Of a stretch of 64,000 nucleotides of DNA, positions 52,886-61,724 are shown piece after piece (position 1 is the stretch's first letter; each line of letters opens with the position of its first letter). Origin of the DNA: Terrimicrobium sacchariphilum (lineage in GTDB: Bacteria; Verrucomicrobiota; Verrucomicrobiia; Chthoniobacterales; Terrimicrobiaceae); contig NZ_BDCO01000003.1 in assembly GCF_001613545.1 (NCBI RefSeq), positions 434,001 to 498,000 of the forward strand. Reading direction: 5' to 3'. A program made the position numbers and the translations under genes. The notes beneath the pieces were generated by a model. The model was given only the letters and a program-made list of their open reading frames with translations. It was not told where the DNA came from and ran no database searches.

Positions 52886-53785
52886 TCAGGCGATCTCCAC
52901 CGCCCCGATGCCCAGGGCGCTTTCCTGCAAGGCCTCGATCAAAGCGCTTTCAGCGGAGACTCGCGCAAGAGTGATGCCGCAACGCCGGGCGGCATCCTGC
53001 CAAAGCGCGAAATGGTTCGCGTAAGTCGCCTGGTACCTGCGCATATCCTCCGAGGAAAACTGGAAATCCTGCCGGGCGGTCGATTCGCAATCGGCGAGCT
53101 CGGTGTTGCCAAGCCAGTCCGGATCGGATTCCGCCGAGCAGTAGGGGGCGAAGATGATGCTCCTCCCATTTCCAGCCGCCAACCCAGGGCAGATCGCATC
53201 GGGATTCGCGGCAAAGAGCAGGTCGCTGATCACAATACGTAGCGAAGCCGCACGCCAGGGAATCAGCTCAAGCCGAGGCACGCCGCCCTCCGTCTCTCCG
53301 GCAATGGCGATCTGGTGGAGCGCGAGGGAACTTTCCAGCGGGGTCGCTGCAGCTCCAGCCAGGCCGAAGACGTGGAGCGAACTTGCCGACCGCTGAACGG
53401 TCTCCAGGCAAAAGGCTGCGAGCTCCAGGCTGCGGCGGGTTTTCGCCGGGTCGAGTGCCATCGAGGGCGAGCAATCGATCACCAAATCCACAAGAGGCAG
53501 CACCTCCTCGCGATAGAGCTTCATCGTGTAGTGGCCGCTCCGCGCGTAGGCCTGCCAGTCGATATGGCGTGGATCGTCACCCGGCATGTAAGGACGGTGG
53601 TCCTGAAAATCGATCGAGCTTCCAGCCGCTGATCCAGAAACCGGCCCCGAGGTGCGGCGAAGCCCGCGAGTGATGGGAATGGTCAACCGGTCGGCTACGG
53701 CGCGGGCGGTGGCCACGGCAGCCTCTGCGTCGGGTACCAAAGAAAAAAGCGAAGCACCCGTGGATGGCACAGGTGCTTCGCTCAT
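52886..53785 (-). CDS. DUF58-domain protein (vWA-like)
   Basis: Up to 299 residues. The DUF58 signature IDFQDHRPYMPGDDPRHIDWQAYARSGHYTMKLYREE is intact, followed by a vWA-like domain (LVIDCSPSMALD with a MIDAS-like DxSxS variant). Members are normally encoded with a MoxR AAA+ ATPase and further vWA genes; none is adjacent here. The annotated ATG 53785 has no ribosome-binding site, and a terminator hairpin lies over codons 2-14; GTG 53716, with AGAGG 5 nt upstream, is a good alternative start. Function unknown, possibly envelope or chaperone-like with a distant MoxR. Confidence 0.82.
   Translation of the reverse strand: MSEAPVPSTGASLFSLVPDAEAAVATARAVADRLTIPITRGLRRTSGPVSGSAAGSSIDFQDHRPYMPGDDPRHIDWQAYARSGHYTMKLYREEVLPLVDLVIDCSPSMALDPAKTRRSLELAAFCLETVQRSASSLHVFGLAGAAATPLESSLALHQIAIAGETEGGVPRLELIPWRAASLRIVISDLLFAANPDAICPGLAAGNGRSIIFAPYCSAESDPDWLGNTELADCESTARQDFQFSSEDMRRYQATYANHFALWQDAARRCGITLARVSAESALIEALQESALGIGAVEIA
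53743..53782 (-). terminator. Rho-independent terminator of ndk-aspC, inside the 5' end of the DUF58 frame
   Basis: On the - strand, a perfect 11-bp stem (AGCGAAGCACC / GGTGCTTCGCT, arms 53772-53782 and 53748-53758) with a 13-nt loop is followed at once by six T. It begins 22 nt after the stop of the aminotransferase gene and directly after the presumed ATG of the DUF58 gene. Confidence 0.85.
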
Positions 53786-53804
53786 GAAGGGACTCAGGCG
53801 GGAG

Positions 53805-54968
53805 TTACAGCGTCTTGCAGAACTCCTCGATGCGGTCGAGGCCGGTCTTGATGACGTCGAGGCTCGTCGCGTAGCTCAGGCGGACCGTGCGGTCGTCGCC
53901 GAAGGCGATGCCGGGCACCACGGCCACATTGGCCTTGCTGAGCAGACGGTCGGCAAAGTTCTGCGACTTGAGGCCGAGGCCGCTGATGTTTGCGAGCACG
54001 TAGAATGCGCCGAGAGGTTTCACCGCGGTCACGCCCGGGATGGAGGACAGACGGTCAAACATGTACTGGCGGCGAATGTCGAATTCTTCGCGCATATCGG
54101 CCACGCACTGCTGGTCGCCCTTGAGCGCGGCAAGCGCGCCCTTCTGGGCAAAGGAGCAGGGGTTCGATGTGCTGTGGCTTTGCATCGAGTCGATGGCGCG
54201 GGCGATCGGCTCGGGAGCACCGAGGTAGCCAAGGCGCCATCCGGTCATCGCATAGGCCTTGCTGAAGCCGTTCACCGTGATGGTGAGGTCGTAAGCTTCC
54301 GGCGTGAGCGAAGCAATGCTGACGTGCTCGGCCCCGTCATAGGTGAGCTTCTCGTAAATTTCGTCGGAGAGGATGTAGATGTCTTCCTCGGCGGCTACCT
54401 CGGAGATGGCACGAAGTTCCTCGCGGCTGTAGATCGAACCCGTGGGATTGCCCGGCGAGTTGATGATGATCATTTTGGTGCGAGGGGTCATGGCCTCTTC
54501 AAACTGCTCGGCCGTGATCTTCCACGCGTTTTCCTCGGTCGTCTGTACAATGACCGGCTCAGCGCCTGCGAGGCGAACCATCTCGGGATAGCTCAGCCAG
54601 AAGGGCGCCGGAATGATGACCTCGTCGCCCGGATTGCAAACCGCCGCGATCGCGTTGAAGCAGGACTGTTTCGCCCCGTTGCTGACGATGATCTGGCTGG
54701 GCTTATACTCCAGGCCGTTGTCGGCGAGGAACTTCTCGGAGATCGCCTGGCGGAGTTCCGGTGTGCCGGAGCTCGGGGTGTATTTCGTGAAACCGCTCTG
54801 GATCGCCTCGATACAGGCCGCCTTGATGTGCTCGGGCGTGTCCATGTCGGGCTCGCCGGCGCCGAAGCCGCAGACGTCAACGCCTTCCGCTTTCAAGGCC
54901 TTGGCTTTGCTGTCGATCGCGAGGGTGAGAGATGGGGTGAGTTCTTTGACGCGGGTTGCGAGTTCCAT
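53805..54968 (-). CDS. aspC: Aspartate aminotransferase, class I (AAT I-beta type)
   Basis: The product is 387 residues from ATG 54968 (MELATRVKELTPSLTLAI), the usual start; the upstream frame is discarded. PLP-dependent: Schiff-base Lys237 in GFSKAYAMTGWRLGYLG, phosphate-binding region SNGAKQSCFNAI, NPGNPTG-like SPGNPTGS and a substrate Arg near the C-terminus (VRLSYATS). It interconverts aspartate and 2-oxoglutarate with oxaloacetate and glutamate, in the cytoplasm; some members also accept prephenate. It follows the ndk-like gene by 17 bp and ends before a strong terminator. Confidence 0.94.
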   Translation of the reverse strand: MELATRVKELTPSLTLAIDSKAKALKAEGVDVCGFGAGEPDMDTPEHIKAACIEAIQSGFTKYTPSSGTPELRQAISEKFLADNGLEYKPSQIIVSNGAKQSCFNAIAAVCNPGDEVIIPAPFWLSYPEMVRLAGAEPVIVQTTEENAWKITAEQFEEAMTPRTKMIIINSPGNPTGSIYSREELRAISEVAAEEDIYILSDEIYEKLTYDGAEHVSIASLTPEAYDLTITVNGFSKAYAMTGWRLGYLGAPEPIARAIDSMQSHSTSNPCSFAQKGALAALKGDQQCVADMREEFDIRRQYMFDRLSSIPGVTAVKPLGAFYVLANISGLGLKSQNFADRLLSKANVAVVPGIAFGDDRTVRLSYATSLDVIKTGLDRIEEFCKTL

Positions 54969-54985
54969 GGTTTTTGAGAGGTAGT

Positions 54986-56149
54986 CTAGGAGAGGTACGT
55001 ATCGATCAGAGGTTTCAGAGTATTCTCGTTTATCTGGATGATGTCCATTTCGCGACGCGCATTTTCGGCGGAATCCGATGCATGCGCCGCATTGATCATC
55101 ACAGTTTGGCCAAATTCCCGGCGAATTGTGCCCGAAGGGGCCTTCGACGGGTCGGTCGGTCCGAGGACTTCGCGAATCTTCCGCACAGCGTCGACCCCCT
55201 GGTAGATCAGGGCCACGCACTTTTCGCTGCCCGGCTGGTTGCGCTTCTCCTCCGTACAATTTGACGGGCGGGAGCCTGCCATGAACTGGACGATGGATTC
55301 CCAGTGGGAGCGCCCTGCGATGGGGCCAATGAGTTCGCCGAGCTCGGTCTCGGTCTTGGCGTCGATCGGAATGCCAAACTCCTCCTCGATGGCGAGGCGT
55401 GCGCGCTTCGCGCTGGGCTCGCGGAATTTATCCTGTAGCACGTCGAGCACGGGGCCGTAGAATTTTTCGGCTTGGGCTACGCTCATGTAATGAACCTTGA
55501 AGCCCACGATGTAGAGGCCGGTGCGGGAGAAAAGATCGATCACGCCACCGGGACGGGCGTTGGGGAAGCGGAAATTGTCCGGTTTGATCAGGACGAGTGT
55601 TGTTTCGACATTCTCGCCGGCCGGAAAGGGCACGGAATCCACCAGGATGCCGCCATCCGTGTCGGAGTATTTCGCAAAAATCTCAAGGTGCCTGCGGGCG
55701 GAGGTTGCGTCGGGTGCGGCCAGCACGCCCGGCTCGAAATAAACAACCTTGCCGTCCTCGACCAGGCAGTCGCCATAGGTATCGCGAATGGTTTCGCCAC
55801 TGGTGCGCTCCTGCATGATGTGACCCACGACCGAGCGGGTCTTGATCACGGCATCCTCTCCGCGCAGGACGAGGAGGAGAGCGCGCTGGCGTACGCCATG
55901 CTGGTCGGCGGCGAGATTTTTCAGGATGTAGTCGCGGATCAGCTCCTGCGTCTGGCGGTGACGGGCATTGTCCGTTTCGGAGACGCTGGCCTCGGCGAAG
56001 TCCTGAATAAACTCCTCGCTCGGAGCAAAAAGGCGACCGGAAACGAGCTCGAGGCCCGACCGCGAAAGCAGTCGGCCCACAATGCCGCCCGTCCGGGATT
56101 TCCGGAGCGAGTAGGGCGTGATCAGTACATAGGAAAGCTCGTCGGCCAT
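54986..56149 (-). CDS. Two-domain nucleoside diphosphate kinase-like protein (N-terminal domain degenerate)
   Basis: A 387-residue protein, more than twice the length of a normal Ndk (about 140-150). The C-terminal half (from ETTLVLIKPDNF near residue 183) has the kinase start, KVHYMSVAQAEKFYG, then VALIYQGVDAVRKIREVLGPTDP and SGTIRREFGQTVMINAAHASDS with the phospho-His at 356. An insertion near residues 245-305 lengthens this domain. The N-terminal half repeats the fold (LSYVLITPYSLRKS, ALLLVLRGEDAVIKTRSVVG, SGETIRDTYGD) but has no His in the NAVHGSDS position (EPGVLAAPDA), so it is probably inactive. It balances NTP pools or has a regulatory role. First gene of ndk-aspC. Confidence 0.87.
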   Translation of the reverse strand: MADELSYVLITPYSLRKSRTGGIVGRLLSRSGLELVSGRLFAPSEEFIQDFAEASVSETDNARHRQTQELIRDYILKNLAADQHGVRQRALLLVLRGEDAVIKTRSVVGHIMQERTSGETIRDTYGDCLVEDGKVVYFEPGVLAAPDATSARRHLEIFAKYSDTDGGILVDSVPFPAGENVETTLVLIKPDNFRFPNARPGGVIDLFSRTGLYIVGFKVHYMSVAQAEKFYGPVLDVLQDKFREPSAKRARLAIEEEFGIPIDAKTETELGELIGPIAGRSHWESIVQFMAGSRPSNCTEEKRNQPGSEKCVALIYQGVDAVRKIREVLGPTDPSKAPSGTIRREFGQTVMINAAHASDSAENARREMDIIQINENTLKPLIDTYLS

Positions 56150-56311
56150 GGAAAAGGTATGCCGCCCAGACGAGCGGGGCCGGTCTTAAGCGGGTCGGGA
56201 AGGTTATCGGCGGCAGCCGGAGGGGTCAACTGGCTTTTCGTGAAAACGACCCGGAAAAATGCCTGTTTACGACGCTTGCGGGTGCGGCGGGACCGGGATA
56301 GAGGGTAGGGA

Positions 56312-56914
56312 GTGATCCGGAGAGCCTACGACTGGATGGTTACCCAGTGGCATTGGCCTTACGCTACGGCGTTTGCCAGCATCATTTTGCTCCTCTTCAT
56401 TCCTTTGCTGTTTTCCATCGATCCTGCGGAGGCGATCATCGTCAGCATCATTTTTGCCCAGTTGCCCATCTATATGATTCACCAGTGGGAGGAGCATCGC
56501 GGTGACCGGTTCCGACTCTGGGTGAATGCCCACGTCGGCAGGGGCCGCGAGGTGCTCTCTCGACCTGCAACGTTCATTATCAACTCGGCGGGCGTATGGG
56601 GGGGCGACTTTCTAGCCTTCTACCTGGCCGTTTACGTCGACGCGGGCTGGGGCCTCATCGCTCTTTACCTGCCTGCGGTGAATGCCGTGGGGCATATCAT
56701 TCCTGCCGTGGCCACCCGCCGGTATAACCCCGGTCTCTGGTCGTCCGTCTTCGGGTTCGTACCGTTGAGTTGGGGTGGTATCGTCTATCTGTCGCGAGCG
56801 CTGGAACCCACGTTTTTCATGCAAGCGGTGAGCCTGGGGGTGGCGATAGCAGTTCACGTCGCGATTCTCGGTTACGTTCAGTCGCGCCTCCACGCGGAGA
56901 CGGCGACCTCCTGA
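56312..56914 (+). CDS. HXXEE-domain membrane protein
   Basis: A 200-residue membrane protein with five or six hydrophobic segments. The family motif HQWEEH lies in the second segment, with a conserved histidine in NAVGHIIPAV, a possible metal site. GTG 56312 is supported by a GAGGGTAGGGA ribosome-binding site. Function of HXXEE proteins is unknown. It stands alone on the + strand between the ndk and kdtA operons. Confidence 0.8.
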   Translation: MIRRAYDWMVTQWHWPYATAFASIILLLFIPLLFSIDPAEAIIVSIIFAQLPIYMIHQWEEHRGDRFRLWVNAHVGRGREVLSRPATFIINSAGVWGGDFLAFYLAVYVDAGWGLIALYLPAVNAVGHIIPAVATRRYNPGLWSSVFGFVPLSWGGIVYLSRALEPTFFMQAVSLGVAIAVHVAILGYVQSRLHAETATS

Positions 56915-56915
56915 A

Positions 56916-58211
56916 TCAGGAGCGCAGCGCCTCGAGGATTTCCACCGTGCGCCGGGTGGCCCCGCGATGCTGGGCGAGGCATTCCGCACCGCGCTGAGCC
57001 ATGGTGGAGGCTTTTTCCGGCTCCTTCAGACAGTCCTTGATGGCCTCTTCCAACTCGCTCTCATCCGCCACGCGGATGGCAGCACGGAAGCGCACAAGCT
57101 GGTCGCAGAGAGTGGCAAAGTTCTGCATGTTCTTACCAAAGATCACAGGCTTTCCGGCTGCGAGGGCTTCCGCGGGATTCTGTCCCCCTTTGGCGGTGAG
57201 GCTTTTGCCGATGAAAACCACGGAGGCTACCGGGTAGACGTCGCGGAGTTCTCCTGTGGTGTTGATTATGAGGGCTTCCGGACGGGACGGGGCATGAGTC
57301 TCGCCGGAGCGCAGAGTCACACGCAGGCCGATTTTCTCCAATTCCTCCTTCACCTGCCGGCCTCTCTCGGCATGGCGCGGTACGCATACGTAGAAAAGTG
57401 AGGCAAACTCCGTGCGGAGGCGGAGGTAAATCTCGCCCAGTATCGCTTCCTCCCCGGCATGAGTGCTGGCGGCGAGAAGGATCGGTGCCCCGGCAGGTAC
57501 GCCGAGTTCGCTGAGGATGGCTGAAAAGTCGCGCCCCGGGGTACGGGATTGCGCGGCATCGTCGAATTTCACGCTACCCGTGAGACGGATGCGGTTTTCT
57601 GTTACCCCGAGGGATTTCCATCGCTCGGCATCAGCCTCTTCCTGGACGCAGAGTACATCGAGCTGGTTGAAAAGCGGAGCGGTGAGAAACTTGACCTTCC
57701 GGTATCGAGACTCCGACCTCGGGGAGAGACGTGCGTTTACGAGTGCAAGCTTGGCCCCCTGGGCTTTGGCTTCGGCGGTGAGATTTGGCCAGACCTCGGC
57801 CTCCACCAGGATCATCATCTTCGGGCGCACGATGCGCATGGCACGCTTGGCGACCAGGATGAAATCGATGGGGTTGTAAATCGGCTCCAGCCATTCCGTA
57901 CGGCGTCGGCTGGCCAGGCGAAACCCTGTGGACGTGGTGGTGGAGAGCACGACGCGCAGGGACGGGTCGCTCCTCTTCATCTCGCCGATGAGTTTCAGTG
58001 CGATCAGCACCTCACCCACGCTTACCGCATGCACCCAGATGTTGTTGTCGCGCTTGAGCTTGTTCAGGACACGGGGTGAATAGATGGCAAAGCGCTGCCC
58101 AAATTTGTGGCGGTATTTGCCCCGCCTGATCATGCGCAGGAGGAAGCTGGGCAGCAGCACCAGCAGGACAAAGGGGAACGCCAGATTGTAAAGGAGCCGG
58201 ACCTTCTTCAT
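56916..58211 (-). CDS. kdtA: 3-deoxy-D-manno-octulosonic acid (Kdo) transferase
   Basis: A 431-residue enzyme (WaaA) of lipid A-core assembly at the inner membrane. N-terminal TM anchor (YNLAFPFVLLVLLPSFLL), then the catalytic-site region NNIWVHAVSVGEVLIAL with the conserved Glu, and the C-terminal donor domain SVVFIGKSLTAKGGQNPAEALAAGKPVIFG typical of KdtA. Its presence shows that the organism makes Kdo-containing LPS. ATG 58211 overlaps the rsmD stop by 4 nt. It converges with the HXXEE gene with 1 bp between stops. Confidence 0.96.
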   Translation of the reverse strand: MKKVRLLYNLAFPFVLLVLLPSFLLRMIRRGKYRHKFGQRFAIYSPRVLNKLKRDNNIWVHAVSVGEVLIALKLIGEMKRSDPSLRVVLSTTTSTGFRLASRRRTEWLEPIYNPIDFILVAKRAMRIVRPKMMILVEAEVWPNLTAEAKAQGAKLALVNARLSPRSESRYRKVKFLTAPLFNQLDVLCVQEEADAERWKSLGVTENRIRLTGSVKFDDAAQSRTPGRDFSAILSELGVPAGAPILLAASTHAGEEAILGEIYLRLRTEFASLFYVCVPRHAERGRQVKEELEKIGLRVTLRSGETHAPSRPEALIINTTGELRDVYPVASVVFIGKSLTAKGGQNPAEALAAGKPVIFGKNMQNFATLCDQLVRFRAAIRVADESELEEAIKDCLKEPEKASTMAQRGAECLAQHRGATRRTVEILEALRS

Positions 58212-58759
58212 TCCGCGTGGGCGTAGTAGGCCACCTCGCTCTCTCCGTATTGACGAACTCGGAGAAGGACGAGACCGACGGTTTCCGGCTCCGGGCGACC
58301 GATTACTCGCTCCACAATGGCGGTGCCGCCAGGGCGGAGCGCCCTGGCCAGCGCCGGGAGCTTGATGAGCTCGGTGGCAAAGTCGCGATCTGTTGGCTGC
58401 TTGGCATACGGCGGATCGGCAAAGATGAGATCAAATGACCCGTCGCCGTACAGTTCGAGAAACTTGAAGGCATCCATCTGCTGTACGCTACCGGTCAGCT
58501 TGGATTTGCGCAGGTTGTCGCGCACGCAGTTCACACTCCGGGGGTTTACGTCAACAAAGACTGCTGATTCCGCTCCCCGGCTCAGGGCTTCGATGCCCAT
58601 CGCGCCGGACCCGGCGAATATATCCAGCACGCGTGCGCCCGGCACAGCATCGCCGAGGCTGGAAAAGATTGCTCCCTTCACTCGATCCATCGTGGGACGA
58701 ACGCCCTCCGGGGGCTGGATGAGAGGCAGTCCCCGGGCCGAACCGGCAATCACTCGCAT
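58208..58759 (-). CDS. rsmD: 16S rRNA (guanine966-N2)-methyltransferase
   Basis: A 183-residue SAM-dependent enzyme that methylates G966 of 16S rRNA in the 30S subunit. N-terminal MRVIAGSARGLPLIQPPEGVRPTMDRVKGAIFSSL is nearly canonical; SAM motif RVLDIFAGSGAMGIEALSRGA and catalytic motif FDLIFADPPY are intact. Coupled to kdtA by a 4-nt overlap and 3 bp after the AsmA-like gene. Confidence 0.96.
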   Translation of the reverse strand: MRVIAGSARGLPLIQPPEGVRPTMDRVKGAIFSSLGDAVPGARVLDIFAGSGAMGIEALSRGAESAVFVDVNPRSVNCVRDNLRKSKLTGSVQQMDAFKFLELYGDGSFDLIFADPPYAKQPTDRDFATELIKLPALARALRPGGTAIVERVIGRPEPETVGLVLLRVRQYGESEVAYYAHAE

Positions 58760-58762
58760 CGC

Positions 58763-60142
58763 CTACTTGTCTCCCTTGTCTTTCTTCTGGGGCTGGCCGC
58801 GGAAGAGACTCTTGAGCATTCCTCCGATGTCCTGGCCGATGTTGATGCCGATCAGTTTATCGAGCAGGTCGGTCTTCGGGCTGTCGATGTGTCCGGTGAC
58901 GTTAAAGTCGAGGCGCTGGTACTCGGGATCGTCCGTCTTGACGAAGTTCTTCCCGAGCACGCCGCGGAGTTGCTGCTGCAGCTTGCGGTTTACGAGCAGG
59001 CTGGCGTCGAGGTCCATCTTTCCATTGAAGCGCACCGGGCCGGTGGCTTTCAATATCAGGTTCTCAGACTGCATCGAGAGGTCATCGATCCAGATTTTTT
59101 CCTCACGGACAGTGATATCCATCTTGGCGTCCTTGAGTTGAAGGAGCTGGAGCTCCTCGATCTGGAGCAGTTCCCCGAGTTTAATCAGGAAGTCGACCGG
59201 CTTGAGCTTGGCCGAAACGAGCTCAAAGTGGCCGGTTCCTGTCGTCAGAGCACTGTTGCGCGGATCACCGGTAAGGTGGAGTTGGCCGATGAGATTGCCA
59301 TCGGTTTTTCCAGGCTCGGCATGGGCTTCGGCGAAGAGCTTCTTCAGACGGGCATCCTTGACCGACACATTGAGGTCAAATCTCGGGTCGCCCAGGGCCA
59401 CGAGGTGGTAGCTGCCGGCGATTTCTCCTCCGGCCAGTGTTCCCTGGATCTGAGGCAGGTCGAGCACTTCTCCGTCCCAGGTGAATGGCCCTCCGACCTT
59501 GCGGGGATGCAGGTACCCCGAGATGTCGGTGGTGCCGACGTCAAACGTACCGGCCGCAGCGATGTTGTCGCTGACATTGGCATCGATGTCGACGCTCTCG
59601 AGCATGAGCACCGTGCGGTTCTTGGCATCCAGGAAAGCCACCGTGCCGCCGACGAGGCGGAGGCGCTGCACTTCGGCTTTGAAGGCTGCACCGACCACGC
59701 GTGGAGCTTCCGGCTTGCCGGGTGTCGGCTCCGCAGGCGGGACCGTCTTGACCTTGCCAGGCAGAGGAGCCATCCAGTCGCCGCTCGCGAGTTGGCGTAC
59801 GATGAGCATCGGCTCGTAAAGCGAGCAGTCGTAGATGACGAAGCGTTTATTGAGGAGCGGAAGGAAGGAGAAGCGAATCCGCAGGGCCTTGGCCTCGAGG
59901 ATGTTCATCTTCGGGGCGGTGGGATCGGGTACTTCGATGCCACGGAGGACCAGCCCGCTCCACGGCGTATAGCTGGTGGTCCGGATCTTGACATCCGTGC
60001 CGATCTGACGCGTAACGCTCTCGCGGATTCTCTGCTGTACGGTGCTCGATTGCAGGTAAATATTCGTACAAAGAAGCGCGAGACCCGCCAGCGCCACCAA
60101 TACCGCAGGCGCTATCAAAAATCTCTTGGCAAATTTTGACAC
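58763..60142 (-). CDS. AsmA-like periplasmic protein
   Basis: A 459-residue protein from GTG 60142. A single N-terminal TM anchor (FLIAPAVLVALAGLALLCTNIYL) is followed by long repetitive beta segments of the AsmA/DUF748/TamB type (KIRTTSYTPWSGLVLRGIEVPDPT and later a Wzz-free C-terminal DUF-like region LDFNVTGHIDSPKTDLLDKLIG). The C-terminal 30 residues are Lys-rich. Members are thought to help lipid transport or envelope assembly between membranes. First gene of the asmA-rsmD-kdtA operon. Confidence 0.82.
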   Translation of the reverse strand: MSKFAKRFLIAPAVLVALAGLALLCTNIYLQSSTVQQRIRESVTRQIGTDVKIRTTSYTPWSGLVLRGIEVPDPTAPKMNILEAKALRIRFSFLPLLNKRFVIYDCSLYEPMLIVRQLASGDWMAPLPGKVKTVPPAEPTPGKPEAPRVVGAAFKAEVQRLRLVGGTVAFLDAKNRTVLMLESVDIDANVSDNIAAAGTFDVGTTDISGYLHPRKVGGPFTWDGEVLDLPQIQGTLAGGEIAGSYHLVALGDPRFDLNVSVKDARLKKLFAEAHAEPGKTDGNLIGQLHLTGDPRNSALTTGTGHFELVSAKLKPVDFLIKLGELLQIEELQLLQLKDAKMDITVREEKIWIDDLSMQSENLILKATGPVRFNGKMDLDASLLVNRKLQQQLRGVLGKNFVKTDDPEYQRLDFNVTGHIDSPKTDLLDKLIGINIGQDIGGMLKSLFRGQPQKKDKGDK

Positions 60143-60178
60143 GCGGGGAAGCTACGAAACTCAGCCAGAATGTGAAGC

Positions 60179-61069
60179 GTGAACAAGAGCTCCAAGATTC
60201 TCGTCATCCTTAACCCGGCCGCTCGCAGCGAAAAAGCGAGCGCCATGCGGGAGCGGATTCTCGCCTTGTCACCCCGTGTCACAGTGTGGATGACCGAGTC
60301 CCCCGGTGATGCGCGAATGCTTGCGCAACGTGCTGTTCAGCAAGGCTTTGAATCCGTTATTGCTGCGGGTGGAGATGGCACGGTGAATGAGGTCGTAAAC
60401 GGTCTCGCCGGCGCCGACGTAGCCTTCGGCATCCTGCCGGTCGGCACGATGAATGTCTTCGCAACGGAACTCGGAATTTCTCAAAATCTTTCCAAGGCCT
60501 GGGAGGTAATCGAAGCCGGAAATTGCCGCCTGATCGATCTGGCCAAGGCCAACGAGGAATATTTCGTGCAACTTGGAGGGGTTGGTCTCGATGCCGCTGT
60601 CGTGCAATCGACCACCCCGGATTCCAAAAAAGCGCTTGGTCCGTTGAGCTACCTCATCACGCTGGCGCAGGTTGTCGCTCGCAAGCCACCCGAGCTTCTT
60701 ATCGAGCCGGTCGATGGTCCGGCCCGCAAGGGGAGTTTTGTCCTCGTCGGCAATGGTCGCCTCTACGGCGGACCGTTCGTCCTTTTCAAGGATGCCCGTA
60801 TCGATGATGGGCTGCTCGACGTTCTGGTTTTTGAAAATCAGAGTCATTGGGATATAATGCGCTACGTGCAAGCGATCGCTTTCGGCAACCACTCGGAGCT
60901 TCCCGACGTGCAGTATTTCCAGACCCGCGGATTACGGCTCTCCTGCGAGGAGTATGTCCCTGTCGAGCTGGACGGAGAGCTTTGCGGGCATCTGCCGTAC
61001 GAATTTGGATTTTCCAACCGCAAATTGAGTGTTCTCGCCCCCGAACCTCCGGAGGTCGCGAGTTCTTGA
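60179..61069 (+). CDS. Diacylglycerol kinase-like lipid kinase (YegS/BmrU family)
   Basis: A 296-residue cytoplasmic lipid kinase. ATP-binding motifs: ILVILNPAARSEKA, AAGGDGTVNEVVNGLAG and FGILPVGTMNVFATELGI, followed by the VPVELDGELCG-like C-terminal domain. It phosphorylates diacylglycerol or a related lipid (sphingosine-like substrates also occur in the family). GTG 60179 is the start; the ribosome-binding site is weak. Its stop overlaps the TTG start of the rhomboid gene. Confidence 0.92.
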   Translation: MNKSSKILVILNPAARSEKASAMRERILALSPRVTVWMTESPGDARMLAQRAVQQGFESVIAAGGDGTVNEVVNGLAGADVAFGILPVGTMNVFATELGISQNLSKAWEVIEAGNCRLIDLAKANEEYFVQLGGVGLDAAVVQSTTPDSKKALGPLSYLITLAQVVARKPPELLIEPVDGPARKGSFVLVGNGRLYGGPFVLFKDARIDDGLLDVLVFENQSHWDIMRYVQAIAFGNHSELPDVQYFQTRGLRLSCEEYVPVELDGELCGHLPYEFGFSNRKLSVLAPEPPEVASS

Positions 61070-61707
61070 ATCGAAGATTTGTCGGACCGCGCTTTTGGAT
61101 GATCCCGCTGCTGGTGGGAGTCAACACAGCCGTATTTCTCTTTCAGTCGCTGCTCTCAGAGCGCGGGCTGCTCGTATTTCAGCACGTGTTTGGCCTGAGC
61201 CGCGCTGGGGTGGAGGCTGGTTTTTGGTGGGAGTACATCACCTACGCCTTTCTCCACGCCAACTGGTTTCACCTCGGGGTGAACATGCTCCTTCTCTGGG
61301 CGCCCGGAAGGATTATTGAACGATTCATTGGTCCATGGCGCACCCTGCTGCTTTACATTTTTGGCGCGGTGGGTGGAGGCCTTCTCCAAATGCTCATGGG
61401 ACCGCAGCTCCTGCTGGGTGCTTCCGGTGCGGTATGCGCGGTCGTCGTGGCGTTTTCCACCTTCTTCCCGAGCCTCAACGTTCTTCTCCTGCTTTTCTTT
61501 GTCCTGCCGCTGGAACTCCGGGCAAAGTACCTGGGTTGGGGGCTGGTCGTTTCCAGTCTCCTCCTGCTGATCTTCGATCGGTATACGCCGATCGGGCATG
61601 CAGCTCACCTGGGCGGTGCGCTGGCGGGCTTTCTTTTTGCGAGGGTTAGCGGATTTTCCCGGCTCAGCGCGGTGGAGAACTGGATTTTTCGCCAGCGGGC
61701 AGGATAG
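61066..61707 (+). CDS. Rhomboid-family intramembrane serine protease
   Basis: The product is 213 residues from TTG 61066, in TTGA overlap with the lipid-kinase stop and with GGAGG 10 nt upstream; ATG 61099 is an alternative. Six TM segments. Catalytic dyad: Ser120 in LLLGASGAVCA and His181 in IGHAAHLGGALAGFLFA. The N-terminal loop FLHANWFHLGVNMLLLW carries the usual HxxxN oxyanion residues. It cleaves TM segments of unknown substrates in the inner membrane. It ends 17 bp before the convergent mtgA. Confidence 0.92.
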   Translation: MNRRFVGPRFWMIPLLVGVNTAVFLFQSLLSERGLLVFQHVFGLSRAGVEAGFWWEYITYAFLHANWFHLGVNMLLLWAPGRIIERFIGPWRTLLLYIFGAVGGGLLQMLMGPQLLLGASGAVCAVVVAFSTFFPSLNVLLLLFFVLPLELRAKYLGWGLVVSSLLLLIFDRYTPIGHAAHLGGALAGFLFARVSGFSRLSAVENWIFRQRAG

Positions 61708-61724
61708 CTTCTCGCATAGCGTGT

